NCBI GenBank assembly: GCA_019637815.1
Contig: JAHBUZ010000019.1
Location: forward strand, 1-64,000
DNA from: Chloroflexota bacterium
GTDB taxonomy: Bacteria > Chloroflexota > Limnocylindria > Limnocylindrales > CSP1-4
Direction of reading: 5' to 3'
Length of the DNA stretch: 64,000 nucleotides
Shown in pieces: positions 36,595 to 45,610 of the stretch. Made by a program: the position numbers and the translations under genes. The notes beneath the pieces are model-generated. The model worked only from the letters and a program-made list of their open reading frames with translations, was not told the origin of the DNA and did no database searches. The stretch's first letter is position 1; each line of letters starts with the position of its first letter.

Positions 36595-37614
36595 TCAGGC
36601 CTCCACGGACTGCGGGGATGGGCGTGCGGCTCGGGATGGGGTGTCCAGCACCCGTCGCGCGGCGGCGACGATGGCATCGACATCGGGCACGAACGCCCGC
36701 TCCAGCTCCGGTGCGAAGGGTGGCGGCACGAACGGCGCACCCACCCGTGCGATGGGAGCCGCAAGCTCCGCCCAGGCACGCTCCTGGACCTGCGCCGCGA
36801 TCTCCGCCCCCAGGCCACCCTGGGTCACCGCCTCGTGCGCGATCACCAGTCGGCCGGTGCGCCCGACCGAGCCGAGGAGCGCGTCGAGGTCCAGCGGCAG
36901 GAGGCTGCGCAGGTCGATGACCTCCGCCTCGATGCCATCTGCTGCAAGCTGGTCCGCGGCGGCGAGCGCGGCGCCCATCATGTGCGACCAGCTGGCGATG
37001 GTCACGTCCGAGCCTGCGCGGCGGACGATCGCCCGGCCGATGGGTACCAGCGCGGCGTCGTCACCATCGGGGACCTCGCCCTTCTGCCAGTAGAGCCCTC
37101 GATGCTCCAGGTACAGCACGGGGTCATCCGACCGGATGGCCGACTGGAGGAGGCCCTGCGCGTCCGCCGGCGTGGACGGTGCCACGACCGTCAGGCCCGG
37201 GACGTGGGCGAACCACGCCTCGAGGCTCTGGGAGTGGTGGGCACCCATCGAGCCCCGTGCACCACCCTGGGCCCGGATGACCATGGGCACCTGGAGCAGG
37301 CCGTCGGTCATGTAGCGCAGCTTGGCGCCGTGGTTGACCAGCTGGTCCATGGCGAGCGTGATGAAGTCGATGTACATGACCTCCATCACGGGCCGTAGCC
37401 CGGACAGGGCGGCGCCGACCGTGAGGCCCATCACGGTGGCCTCGCTGATGGGCGTGTCCTTGATGCGGGTGCCGTAGGTGTCCGCGAGGCCCTTGGTGGC
37501 ACCGAAGGGCCCACCGTAGGTGACGTCCTCACCGAGCGCCACGACGCTCGGATCGCGCCGCAGCTCGATGTCCAGGGCGGTGCGGATGGCGTCGATATAC
37601 CGAAGCGTGCTCAT
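36595..37614 (-). CDS. 2-oxo acid dehydrogenase E1 beta subunit, second pair
   Basis: The 339-residue product reads TLRYIDAIRTALDIELRRDP, GEDVTYGGPFGATKGLADTY, DTPISEATVMGLTVGAALSG with the conserved Glu, and MGAHHSQSLEAWFAHVPGL with the active-site His. The C-terminal half has RLVIAHEAVTQGGLGAEIAA. It is closer to textbook pyruvate or acetoin dehydrogenase E1 beta than the first copy. The start overlaps the stop of its alpha gene (ATGA). The presence of two full E1 heterodimers in one transcript suggests two different 2-oxo acid substrates. Confidence 0.9.
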   Translation of the reverse strand: MSTLRYIDAIRTALDIELRRDPSVVALGEDVTYGGPFGATKGLADTYGTRIKDTPISEATVMGLTVGAALSGLRPVMEVMYIDFITLAMDQLVNHGAKLRYMTDGLLQVPMVIRAQGGARGSMGAHHSQSLEAWFAHVPGLTVVAPSTPADAQGLLQSAIRSDDPVLYLEHRGLYWQKGEVPDGDDAALVPIGRAIVRRAGSDVTIASWSHMMGAALAAADQLAADGIEAEVIDLRSLLPLDLDALLGSVGRTGRLVIAHEAVTQGGLGAEIAAQVQERAWAELAAPIARVGAPFVPPPFAPELERAFVPDVDAIVAAARRVLDTPSRAARPSPQSVEA

Positions 37615-38564
37615 GCGACGGCCTCCGCGGTCACCTGGGTGCGCAGTTGGTCCACGGACGCGTGCGGCGCCGCGAGCGCGGCGTCGGTGGCCGCGTCCAC
37701 GATCGCACGGGCACGTGCCTCCGCCGCCGGGGACTCGGCCTCGAGCCCCTGGTCCGCGACGAAGCGCGCGATGGGGTCCTTCTGCTTCCAGTCGGCCAGC
37801 TCGGAGAGCTCCCGGTACTTGCCCGGGTCCCCCTCGTAGTGGCCCCGCAGCCGGTAGGTGAGCGCTTCGATGAACGTCGGGCCGCCACCAGCCCGAGCGC
37901 GGTCGACCCCGTCCCGGACAGCCGCGAGGACGGCCGCGGCGTCGTTGCCATCCACGGTCACCGCCGGGATGCCATACGTCTCCGCGTGGCGGGCCAGCCG
38001 CTCCACCTTGGTGTGCGCGGAGAGCGGCGAGAACTCGGCATAGCCGTTGTTCTCGCACACGAACAGTAGCGGCAGCCCCCAGAGCGCGGCGATGTTGAGC
38101 GATTCATGGAACGAGCCGGTCTGGCCGGCGCCGTCCCCGAACGCCACGACGCCGAGTGCGCCATCCCCGCTGACCGTGGACGCATACGCCGAGCCGAGCG
38201 CGAGCGGGATGTTGCCCGCCACGACACCGGTAGCCGTCACGAACCCGGTCTCGGGTGCCGCGATGTGCATCGTGCCGCCCTTGCCGCCGCAGTAGCCGGT
38301 GGCGCGACCCGCGATCTCCATCAGCAGCCGTGCCGGGTCGGCGCCGCGTGCGAGGGCATGCGCATGCGCGCGATGCCCGCCGAACAGCCGGTCCCGGGGC
38401 TCGAGACCCCAGGCCAGCCCGACCGCGACGCCTTCCTGGCCGATGCCCAGGTGGAGCAGGCCCGCGATCTGGTTGCGGGCATACAGCTCCGACACCCGCT
38501 CCTCGAAGGCGCGGATCAACCACATCCGCTCGAGCATGCCGAGCGGATCGGGGACGGAGGTCAC
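37611..38564 (-). CDS. 2-oxo acid dehydrogenase E1 alpha subunit, second pair
   Basis: The 317-residue product (GTG start overlapping the hyuB stop) has LERMWLIRAFEERVSELYAR, HLGIGQEGVAVGLAWGL, GHRAHAHALARGADP, GGKGGTMHIAAPETGF and a ThDP motif starting FGDGAGQTGSFHES (GDG at 143-145) and ending CENNGY. It resembles acetoin dehydrogenase E1 alpha in length. It links HyuAB to the E1 genes by translational coupling, so the hydrolysis product of HyuAB may become the 2-oxo acid handled here. Confidence 0.9.
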   Translation of the reverse strand: MTSVPDPLGMLERMWLIRAFEERVSELYARNQIAGLLHLGIGQEGVAVGLAWGLEPRDRLFGGHRAHAHALARGADPARLLMEIAGRATGYCGGKGGTMHIAAPETGFVTATGVVAGNIPLALGSAYASTVSGDGALGVVAFGDGAGQTGSFHESLNIAALWGLPLLFVCENNGYAEFSPLSAHTKVERLARHAETYGIPAVTVDGNDAAAVLAAVRDGVDRARAGGGPTFIEALTYRLRGHYEGDPGKYRELSELADWKQKDPIARFVADQGLEAESPAAEARARAIVDAATDAALAAPHASVDQLRTQVTAEAVA

Positions 38565-40357
38565 GCGGTCGCCCGGGTCGCCCGAAGCGCGCGGGTGGCC
38601 TCGGCATCGAGCGTCGGCGGATCGCCGTCGAGGATGACCACGCCATACACGTCCTTCGCGTACGGGATGGTGGTCATCTCGTCGATGACATCCTTGAGCA
38701 CCCGCTCGGGGTCCCGCTCGAAGGGATCGCCCACGCCGCCGCCGCCGCCGGACACCTTGCCCAGGATCTCGCCGGTCCTGATCTGGACCATGCGGTGGGT
38801 GCGTGCCGGGGTGACATCGTCGCCCTTGCGGATGTACATCCGGGACAGCGGCCCATCCTCGCCACCGAGCGCGCCCGGCGGCTGGGTCAGGTCACCATCC
38901 GAGGAGCCGGTCGCCGCGCCCACGTCCCCGCCGAGGTTCTCGACCTCCCAGAGCATGCCGCAGCCACCACGCCACTTGCCGGCACCGGACATGTCGGGCA
39001 CGAAGTGCCACTTGACCGTGCGCCACGGGAAACGGATCTCGATCTCCTCGACCGAGCCGCGGTTGATGGAGCCCAGGCCGGACATGCCCAGGGCGCCCTC
39101 GTAGCCGTCGAAGCCGAAGACCGCGCCGGCGCCACCGTCCGCGTCGGTGGTCGTCTGGACGTAGCGCTCACCGGTGCGCGGGTCGATGCCCGCGATGTAG
39201 TGACCGCGTCGGCGACCCCAGCCCGCGATGGCCTTGTCGGGCATCGCCTTGGACAGCGCGTTGACCGTCGCCTCCAGGACCTGGGTGCCCACGTTCACGG
39301 GCGAGCCACCCACCGTCGCGGGGTACGTGGCGTTGACCACGCTCCCCTCGGGTGCGATGACCGTGACGGCGCGCATCGAGCCCTCGTTGTGGAACTCGGC
39401 GAGCGCGGAGTCGAAGTACAGGAAGGAGCCCGCGACCGCGCGGCTGTAGGTGGAGGAGTAGGTGCAGTTGACGAAGCCCTTGCGCAGGCCGTCGCTGCGC
39501 GAGAAGTCGAGGATGAGCTCGTCACCCTTGATGGTCGCGTCACAGCGGACGGTCACCTGCTCGTCGAGCACGGTGCCGTCGTCATCGGTCGAGGACTCAC
39601 CGGACCAGGTGCCGTCGGGGACCGCCGCGAGCTGGGTGCGGACCGAGCGCTCCATGCGGTCCATCATCTCGTCGACGCACTCGAGGACCTCGTCCCGGCC
39701 GTACTTGTCGAGGAGCGCCACGATGCGGTCGTCGGCGACCTGGAGCGCGGCCATGAGCGCGTAGTTGTCGATCTTGACGCCTTCCGGCCAGCGGACGTTG
39801 TTCCAGATGAGCTCGAGCACATCGGTGCGCTCGACACCCTGGTCCACGACCTTGATGGGCGGGATCATGATCCCCTCGGCGTGGATGTCATAGCCGTTGG
39901 GGAAGTAGCCACCCGGGAACGCGCCACCGGTGTCCAGCTGGTGCCCACGCGTGAGCACGATGAACAGCAGCTCGCCCTGGTAGAACACGGGCCGGAAGAA
40001 GCCCCAGTCGGGCAGGTGGTTGCAGTACCCCTTGTAGGGGTCGTTGCACAGGATCACGTCCCCCGGCTTCAGGGTGTGACCCATGCGCTCCATGATGTAC
40101 TTCACCGTGAAGCCCTGGGACAGGAACATCGAGGTGGGGCCCTCGGGCACGGCGATGGTGTTGCCGTGCACGTCCCAGATCCCCGCGGCCATGTCGTGGA
40201 GCTGCGCGATGAGGTAGTTCTGCGCGGTCCGGTCGATGACGTGACGCATCTCCCGTCCGATGGACTGGAAGCCATGCCACACGGTCGACAGGGTGATCGG
40301 ATCGATGTCCCGGCCGGTGGAGACTGCCTCCGCGCCGGTGCGGTCAGCCTTGGTCAT
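38561..40357 (-). CDS. hyuB: Hydantoinase B / oxoprolinase beta-like subunit
   Basis: The 598-residue product is a full-length HyuB: DPITLSTVWHGFQSIGREMR, YLIAQLHDMAAGIWDVHGNT, DVILCNDPYKGYCNHLPDWG, RGHQLDTGGAFPGGYFP, and late GSPVNVGTQVLEATVNALSK. With HyuA it forms an ATP-dependent enzyme that opens five-membered cyclic amides (N-methylhydantoin, 5-oxoproline) or, in relatives, carboxylates acetone or acetophenone. Which of these applies is not clear. The C-terminal region contains SGGGGGVGDPFERDPERVL, standard for the family. The start overlaps the hyuA stop (ATGA). Confidence 0.92.
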   Translation of the reverse strand: MTKADRTGAEAVSTGRDIDPITLSTVWHGFQSIGREMRHVIDRTAQNYLIAQLHDMAAGIWDVHGNTIAVPEGPTSMFLSQGFTVKYIMERMGHTLKPGDVILCNDPYKGYCNHLPDWGFFRPVFYQGELLFIVLTRGHQLDTGGAFPGGYFPNGYDIHAEGIMIPPIKVVDQGVERTDVLELIWNNVRWPEGVKIDNYALMAALQVADDRIVALLDKYGRDEVLECVDEMMDRMERSVRTQLAAVPDGTWSGESSTDDDGTVLDEQVTVRCDATIKGDELILDFSRSDGLRKGFVNCTYSSTYSRAVAGSFLYFDSALAEFHNEGSMRAVTVIAPEGSVVNATYPATVGGSPVNVGTQVLEATVNALSKAMPDKAIAGWGRRRGHYIAGIDPRTGERYVQTTTDADGGAGAVFGFDGYEGALGMSGLGSINRGSVEEIEIRFPWRTVKWHFVPDMSGAGKWRGGCGMLWEVENLGGDVGAATGSSDGDLTQPPGALGGEDGPLSRMYIRKGDDVTPARTHRMVQIRTGEILGKVSGGGGGVGDPFERDPERVLKDVIDEMTTIPYAKDVYGVVILDGDPPTLDAEATRALRATRATA

Positions 40358-42480
40358 GCGGCACCTCCCACGAGCTGGGCGCCCGCGTCGCCGGTGCCGG
40401 TCCCGCGGACCTGGGCGCCATCGCGCGTGAGCACATAGTTCCGGACGTCATCCACGCGGCACGCGTAGCGCGGTGGGATGACGACGCTGGTGGTCGTCTC
40501 CTCCACGATGGCCGGGCCGTGGAACTCGTTGCCCGCGCGCAGCAGCGCGCCGTCGTAGACCGGCGTGTCCATGGGCTCGCCGTCGAACCACACGGTCCGG
40601 CGACGCTTGAGGGCCGCCGAGCTGTCCGGGCCGCCCGCTTCGATGCCGCGCATCGTGAAGGGCGCCTTGGGCGTCGTGGCACGCAGCCGGAAGGTGAGCA
40701 GCTCCACCTGCTGCCAGGGCATGTCGAACGTGTACAGCTGGCGGTGGCGCTTGTGGAAGTCCGCGAGCGCGGCGTCGATGGCGGCCTGGTCGATGGCGCC
40801 CGACGGGACGCTCACCTCCACCTCGTGGAACTGGCCCAGGTAGCGCACGTCCGCGGTCCGCGCGAACGTGACGTCCGAGGCGTCGACGCCCAGGGCCGCG
40901 AAACCCGCGATGGCCTCCGCCTCCATCCCCTGATAGAGCTCCTGGACGTGTGCCGGATCCAGGTCCTTGGCACGCGTGATATAGGACCGCGCGTAGTTGC
41001 GGCCCACGTCCATGGCGAACATGCCGAACGCGGAGTAGGTCGCCGCGATGGGCGGGATGACCACCTGGGGCATGTGCAGCAGGTCCGCGATGGCGGCCGC
41101 GTGCACCGGGCCCGCGCCACCACCCGCGACGAGCGCGAAGTCGCGCACATCGTGGCCACGCCGCGTGGCGACCTCGGTGATCTGGTCGGCCATGTAGGAG
41201 TTGACGGTCGTGAAGATGGCGCTCGCGGTGGCCTCGACCGAGAGGCCCAGCGGCTCGGCGACCGTGCTGACCGCGGCCCTGGCGGCATCCGCGTCGAGCG
41301 CGATCTCGCCGCCCAGGAAGTAGTCCGCGGGCACATAGCCCAGGACCAGGTCCGCGTCCGTGACGGTCGGCTCGGTGCCGCCCTTGCCGTAGCAGGCGGG
41401 TCCGGGATCGCCACCGGCGCTCTTGGGGCCGACACGCAGCAGACCCAGCTGGTCGATCCAGGCGATGGAGCCACCGCCCGCACCGCCCGACTGGATGTCC
41501 ACCATCTTGATGGCCACCCGCTCGTCCTGGACCCACGCTTCGGTGGTGGTCGGGATCTCCCCGTCCTGGACCATGCAGATGTCGAAGCTGGTGCCACCCA
41601 TGTCCACGGACAGGATGTTGCGGGTACCGATGGCGTCGCCGATGTGGAGCGCGCCGGACGGTGCCGCGGCCGGACCCGAGCCGATGAGATAGACCACACG
41701 CGGGATGCAGTAGTCGACGGTCTCCACGAGCCCGTCCGAGAGCATCATCAGGAGGTTGCCCCGGAAGCCCTCGTCCGCGAGCCGGGCGACGAGCGTCCGG
41801 AGGTACTTCTCGACGATGGGGCCCGTATAGGCGGAAACGACCGCGGTCGAGAAGCGCTCGTACTCGCGCCAGACCGGCAGGATCTCGTGGGATGCCGTGA
41901 CGTACGTGTCCGTCAGCACCTCCCGAGCGATGGCGCTGGCCTTCTGCTCGTTGGTGGGGTCCGCGTACGAGTGGAGGAAGCCGATGACCACAGCCTCCAC
42001 GCCCTTCTCCTTGAGACGCTCCGCGGCGGCGCGGGTCTCGGTCTCATCGAGCTCCGTGAGGGTCTCGCCGGAGTAGAGGGCGCGCTCGCTCGCCTCGAGG
42101 CGCAGGTGACGTGGCACCAGCGGCTCGTAGGGCGGCACGAACACGTCGTACATCGAGGTGCGCACGTTCTTGAAGCCGCGCCGGATCTCGATGATGTCCC
42201 GGAAGCCCTTGGTGGTGATCATGCCGGTGCGGGCGCCATTCCGGTTGATGAGCGTGTTGGTCGCGAGGGTCGTGCCGTGGATGATCAGCTCCACCTGGCC
42301 CAGGAACGCGCCCAGGTCCGGGTGGCCATAGCCCGCCGCCGCCTTGGTCAGCGCGTCCAGGAACCCCTGGGACGGGTCACGGGGCGTGGTGTAGGACTTG
42401 AACTGGCGGAGGGTGCCCTCGCCGTCCATGACCAGACAGTCGGTGAACGTCCCTCCGACGTCGATGGTGATGCGATACAT
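40354..42480 (-). CDS. hyuA: Hydantoinase A / oxoprolinase alpha-like subunit
   Basis: The 708-residue product has the ASKHA ATPase layout: MYRITIDVGGTFTDCLVMDG at the N-terminus, ELIIHGTTLATNTLINRNGA, PVWREYERFSTAVVSAYTGP, then a second nucleotide loop NILSVDMGGTSFDICMVQDG and GGDPGPACYGKGGTEPTVTD. These are diagnostic for HyuA/acetone-carboxylase beta/oxoprolinase. The subunit phosphorylates the substrate amide or enol with ATP. It is the first gene of a seven-gene coupled run ending in the alcohol dehydrogenase. Upstream, 110 bases before the start, is a GGATACAA operator-like site. Confidence 0.93.
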   Translation of the reverse strand: MYRITIDVGGTFTDCLVMDGEGTLRQFKSYTTPRDPSQGFLDALTKAAAGYGHPDLGAFLGQVELIIHGTTLATNTLINRNGARTGMITTKGFRDIIEIRRGFKNVRTSMYDVFVPPYEPLVPRHLRLEASERALYSGETLTELDETETRAAAERLKEKGVEAVVIGFLHSYADPTNEQKASAIAREVLTDTYVTASHEILPVWREYERFSTAVVSAYTGPIVEKYLRTLVARLADEGFRGNLLMMLSDGLVETVDYCIPRVVYLIGSGPAAAPSGALHIGDAIGTRNILSVDMGGTSFDICMVQDGEIPTTTEAWVQDERVAIKMVDIQSGGAGGGSIAWIDQLGLLRVGPKSAGGDPGPACYGKGGTEPTVTDADLVLGYVPADYFLGGEIALDADAARAAVSTVAEPLGLSVEATASAIFTTVNSYMADQITEVATRRGHDVRDFALVAGGGAGPVHAAAIADLLHMPQVVIPPIAATYSAFGMFAMDVGRNYARSYITRAKDLDPAHVQELYQGMEAEAIAGFAALGVDASDVTFARTADVRYLGQFHEVEVSVPSGAIDQAAIDAALADFHKRHRQLYTFDMPWQQVELLTFRLRATTPKAPFTMRGIEAGGPDSSAALKRRRTVWFDGEPMDTPVYDGALLRAGNEFHGPAIVEETTTSVVIPPRYACRVDDVRNYVLTRDGAQVRGTGTGDAGAQLVGGAA

Positions 42481-42591
42481 GCGACCTCGTCTCGTATGCG
42501 GGCGGGTGCCCGGGGGCGCGCCGAGTGCCGGCTGGCCGGTTGGCTGGGCGCGCCCAGTGTACCGCGCCTCGCTTCCGAGTGCGAGCGTTTT

Positions 42592-42599
42592 GGATACAA
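42592..42599. promoter_or_regulatory. Candidate operator upstream of hyuA
   Basis: GGATACAA on the plus strand (TTGTATCC on the strand of hyuA) lies 112 bases before the hyuA start in an otherwise GC-rich gap. The same octamer occurs before the importer at 31.1 kb and the amidohydrolase at 49.1 kb. It could also serve as part of the -35 region. Confidence 0.4.
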
Positions 42600-42677
42600 G
42601 ATCGCTGGAAGTGGCAACAGATCAGGACCCCTCGGCGCTCATCCGGGCACACAGCGCGCGGCGGTGCCCATGCCCGA

Positions 42678-43211
42678 TCAGCGCGGCCCGGGATCCTCCA
42701 CGATCACGATCCCGTACCGCTCGCGCAGTCGGTCATGCTCGGCGGGGTCCAGACCCGCGTAGTCGAGCCGCGCCCGCTCCGCCTCCGGCAGCCCGCGCGC
42801 ACGCACCCCGGCGTGGGCTCGCTCCCGGAAGTAGCCCTCCACGCCACCGGGAGCGAACAGGGTGAGCCAGCGCACGCGCGCATCGCCCTCGTTGAGATGC
42901 CCGTGGCTGACGCCGCGCGGCACCAGCACCATGTCGCCAGGCCCTGCCTCCACCTCGTCCAGGCCCACCTGCACGATGAGCCGCCCTTCCAGGAGGTAGA
43001 ACAGCTCGTCCGCGTCCCGGTGGATGTGGGGTGGCACCCGGACGTTCGGGCGACCCTCCATCTCGATGAGCGCGAAGCGACCCTCCGCGGACCTATCGCC
43101 GACGAGCAGCCGACCGAGCCCCACGTGCTCCCCGTCGCCGCTGCGCAGCACGATGGGCGAGCGCGGGCGATCCTCCTCCGGGGCGGCATCCGACGCGTCC
43201 GACTGGTCCAC
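42678..43211 (-). CDS. Cupin-domain protein
   Basis: The start is set at GTG 43211 (VDQSDASDAAPEEDRPRS), giving 177 residues. The longer frame would run through the divergent promoter and the Rid gene. The conserved barrel has motif 1 as RVPPHIHRDADELFYLLEG with two His and a Glu, and motif 2 as MVLVPRGVSHGHLNEGD, so the metal site is intact. The C-terminal helix is rich in Arg and Glu. Such single cupins act as small dioxygenases, isomerases or sensors. It is divergent from the Rid gene and upstream of hyuA on the same strand, with 197 bases between. Confidence 0.8.
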   Translation of the reverse strand: MDQSDASDAAPEEDRPRSPIVLRSGDGEHVGLGRLLVGDRSAEGRFALIEMEGRPNVRVPPHIHRDADELFYLLEGRLIVQVGLDEVEAGPGDMVLVPRGVSHGHLNEGDARVRWLTLFAPGGVEGYFRERAHAGVRARGLPEAERARLDYAGLDPAEHDRLRERYGIVIVEDPGPR

Positions 43212-43235
43212 GACCGGACGATAGCACCGACCGAA

Positions 43236-43264
43236 CGTGTACGAACCGGCCCAGATGGGATACA
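43236..43264. promoter_or_regulatory. Candidate operator between cupin and Rid genes
   Basis: The palindrome CGTGTACG (43236-43243) and GGATACA (43258-43264) lie in the divergent gap, 15 bases apart. Both match motif variants seen upstream of the importer at 31.1 kb, in the same two-site layout. This is a plausible control point for both genes. Confidence 0.4.
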
Positions 43265-43359
43265 TTTCGCGGGACTTCGCATACGCCCTGGTGCCATCGA
43301 CCGCCATCCGGTGCGTCGCGATGAGGCCCAGGACCACGCCCCCAGGGAGGATCGGCGCC

Positions 43360-43767
43360 GTGGAGAAGACCTTCATCAACCCGCCCGACGTGTACAAGGC
43401 TCCCTGGCGATTCAACCAGGCCATCAAGGTCACCGGAGGCGGGTCGCTCGTCTTCCTGAGTGGCATCGTGGGGTACGATCTGGACGGGTCGCTTCCCAAG
43501 GACATCCTCACGCAGGCCGAGAACTGCTACGCCAGCATCCAGCGCATCGTGGAGGCGGCTGGCGGCACCCTCCACGATGTGGTGAAGACCAACGTGTACG
43601 TCGGCGAGGAGTACCAGATCCACAAGGACGAGCTCCGGGACATCCGTGCTCGATACTTCGACGGCGAGGACGTCCCCGCGACCACGCTGCTCCGGGTCGC
43701 CGGCTTCGCCCAGACCGGCTACCTCATCGAGATCGAGGCCATCGCGGTCCTCCCGGACCAGGCCTGA
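43360..43767 (+). CDS. Rid-family (RidA/YjgF-like) protein lacking the deaminase arginine
   Basis: The start is GTG at 43360 with GGGAGG ten bases upstream, giving 135 residues. It has the trimeric chorismate-mutase-like Rid pattern: VFLSGIVGYDLDGSLPKDIL, QAENCYASIQRIVEAAGGTL, DVVKTNVYVG, and the end YLIEIEAIAVLPDQA. In RidA an Arg in PARS binds the imine substrate; here the stretch is DVPATTLLRV, with Thr in that place. It may therefore belong to a Rid subgroup with another task, such as RutC-like help in pyrimidine breakdown. It is 120 bases ahead of the second importer operon. Confidence 0.85.
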   Translation: MEKTFINPPDVYKAPWRFNQAIKVTGGGSLVFLSGIVGYDLDGSLPKDILTQAENCYASIQRIVEAAGGTLHDVVKTNVYVGEEYQIHKDELRDIRARYFDGEDVPATTLLRVAGFAQTGYLIEIEAIAVLPDQA

Positions 43768-43890
43768 CGAGGGATCGCACGATGACGCGCACGGACCCTC
43801 GTCGCGTCATCGCCCAGCGCATCGCCATCGAGCCCCGCCGACCCCGCTGACCCCGACCGACCCACGGGTCGGGCGCCTACGGAGACCGAC

Positions 43891-44691
43891 ATGGCCCATA
43901 TCGAGATCCAGGACCTGACGGTCGAATACGAGCTGAGCGACCACCGCAACATGCTCATCGCCCTCTGGCAGGTCAACCTCGCCATCGAGCAGGGTGAGTT
44001 CATCGTCGTGGTCGGCCCCAGTGGCTGTGGCAAGACGACGCTCATCAACGCCGTCGCCGGCCTGCTCCAGCCCACGTCCGGCCGCATCCTCATCGACGGC
44101 ACACCCGTCAGCAAGCCGGGACCCGACCGGGCGATGGTGTTCCAGGACTACGCCCTCCTGCCCTGGCGCACGGTCGTGGGCAACATCGGCTTCGGCGTCG
44201 AGATGCAGCGCGGACGCGCGCACGTCGGCGACGCGGAGATCCAGCAGGCCATCGAGCTGGTCGGCCTCAAGGGCTTCGAGCAGAGCTACCCGCACCAGCT
44301 GTCGGGTGGCATGCGTCAGCGCGTGGGCCTCGCCCGGGCGATCGTGGCGCAGCCCAAGGTGCTGCTCATGGACGAGCCGTTCGCCGCGCTCGATGCCATG
44401 ACCCGCGAGGTGATGCAGGGCGAGCTGGAGCAGATCATCTCCACCGCCAAGCAGACGGTCATCTTCATCACCCATTCCATCGACGAGGCGATCGCGCTCG
44501 CCGACCGGATCGTGGTCGCGTCCGCGCGTCCCGGCCGGATCCGGGAGATCATCCCCGTGGACCTACCACGGCCGCGCCGCGAGTACGACGTGAAATCCCA
44601 CTCCGGGTTCGGCGCGCTGCGCGAGCACCTGTGGACGCTGCTCCGCGAGGAGGCCATCATCCACGCACATCGCGCCAACGCGGATGGCTGA
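43891..44691 (+). CDS. ABC transporter ATP-binding protein, TauB/SsuB type
   Basis: The 266-residue product has Walker A VGPSGCGKTTLI, Q-loop VFQDYALLPWRTVVGN, signature QLSGGMRQRVGLARAI, Walker B VLLMDEPFAALDAMTR and switch FITHSIDEAI. It is the nitrate/sulfonate/taurine type. The gene leads an operon of ATPase, two permeases and, after a gap, two binding proteins. It is clearly homologous to the ATPase at 28.3 kb but serves a different importer. Confidence 0.92.
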   Translation: MAHIEIQDLTVEYELSDHRNMLIALWQVNLAIEQGEFIVVVGPSGCGKTTLINAVAGLLQPTSGRILIDGTPVSKPGPDRAMVFQDYALLPWRTVVGNIGFGVEMQRGRAHVGDAEIQQAIELVGLKGFEQSYPHQLSGGMRQRVGLARAIVAQPKVLLMDEPFAALDAMTREVMQGELEQIISTAKQTVIFITHSIDEAIALADRIVVASARPGRIREIIPVDLPRPRREYDVKSHSGFGALREHLWTLLREEAIIHAHRANADG

Positions 44692-45610
44692 GGCGCTGCT
44701 GCCCATGACCAGCGACCGGATCCTGGCGACGACTCCGGCCGGGACGGGCGCCACCCACCCGGGTCACACCGGTGCACCACCACCGACCTCGCCGACCGCC
44801 TCGGCTGGCCCCCTGCCGCCGCCCATCCGGGCGCGCACGGACCGGCGGCTACCCAAGGCGCAGCTGCTGCTCATCGCCGAGTTCGTGATCATCATCGCGG
44901 TCTGGGAGTTCGTCCAGGGCTACCTGAAGGTGGTCAACCCGGTCTTCCTGCCGCCACCCAGCAAGGTCTGGGATGCGCTGTGGCGCATGATCGGCAACGG
45001 CACCCTCGTGGAAGCGGCCGCTGCGAGCTTCCAGAACTTCCTCATCGGGTACTCGCTGGCAGCCGTCATGGGCGTCCTCCTGGGCCTCCTCATCGGCTCC
45101 TGGCGGCCAGGCATCAAGCTCATCGCGCCCATCGTCTGGGCGCTCTACGCGATGCCCCTGGTCGCGATCCGGCCGATGACCACCATCTGGTTCGGTTTCG
45201 GTGACGCACCCATCATCTTCCTGGTGTTCCTCAGCTCGATGCTGCCGATCATCCTCAACACGATGGCGGGCGTGAGCACCGTCGACCCATCGCTCAAGCG
45301 AGCCGCCGCGGTGTTCGGCGCGGACCGCATCCAGACCTATCGCAAGGTCATCCTCCCGGCGATGGTGCCGTTCGTCCTGACCGGCCTCCGCCTGGGCGTC
45401 GTGGTCGGCTGGATCCTGCTGCTCGTCTCGGAGATCCACGGCGGCTCTCGCGGGTTCGGCGCGCTGATGTCGGTCGCTCAGAGCCGGTTCCGGGTGGACC
45501 AGGCGTTCGCCATCCTCCTGGTCATCGTGGTCGCATCGGTCCTCTCCGTGCGTCTGATCGGCCTGCTGGAACGCCGCGTCTCGTCCTGGCGCTCCACGGT
45601 GCGATCATGA
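44684..45610 (+). CDS. ABC transporter permease, TauC/SsuC type (first of pair)
   Basis: The 308-residue product starts 8 bases before the ATPase stop. The N-terminal 60 residues are Pro/Thr-rich and cytoplasmic. About six spans follow, from LLLIAEFVIIIAVWEFVQGY. The EAA loop is IQTYRKVILPAMVPFVLTGL. With the next gene, whose start overlaps its stop (ATGA), it would form a heterodimeric channel in the inner membrane. Confidence 0.88.
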   Translation: MAEALLPMTSDRILATTPAGTGATHPGHTGAPPPTSPTASAGPLPPPIRARTDRRLPKAQLLLIAEFVIIIAVWEFVQGYLKVVNPVFLPPPSKVWDALWRMIGNGTLVEAAAASFQNFLIGYSLAAVMGVLLGLLIGSWRPGIKLIAPIVWALYAMPLVAIRPMTTIWFGFGDAPIIFLVFLSSMLPIILNTMAGVSTVDPSLKRAAAVFGADRIQTYRKVILPAMVPFVLTGLRLGVVVGWILLLVSEIHGGSRGFGALMSVAQSRFRVDQAFAILLVIVVASVLSVRLIGLLERRVSSWRSTVRS

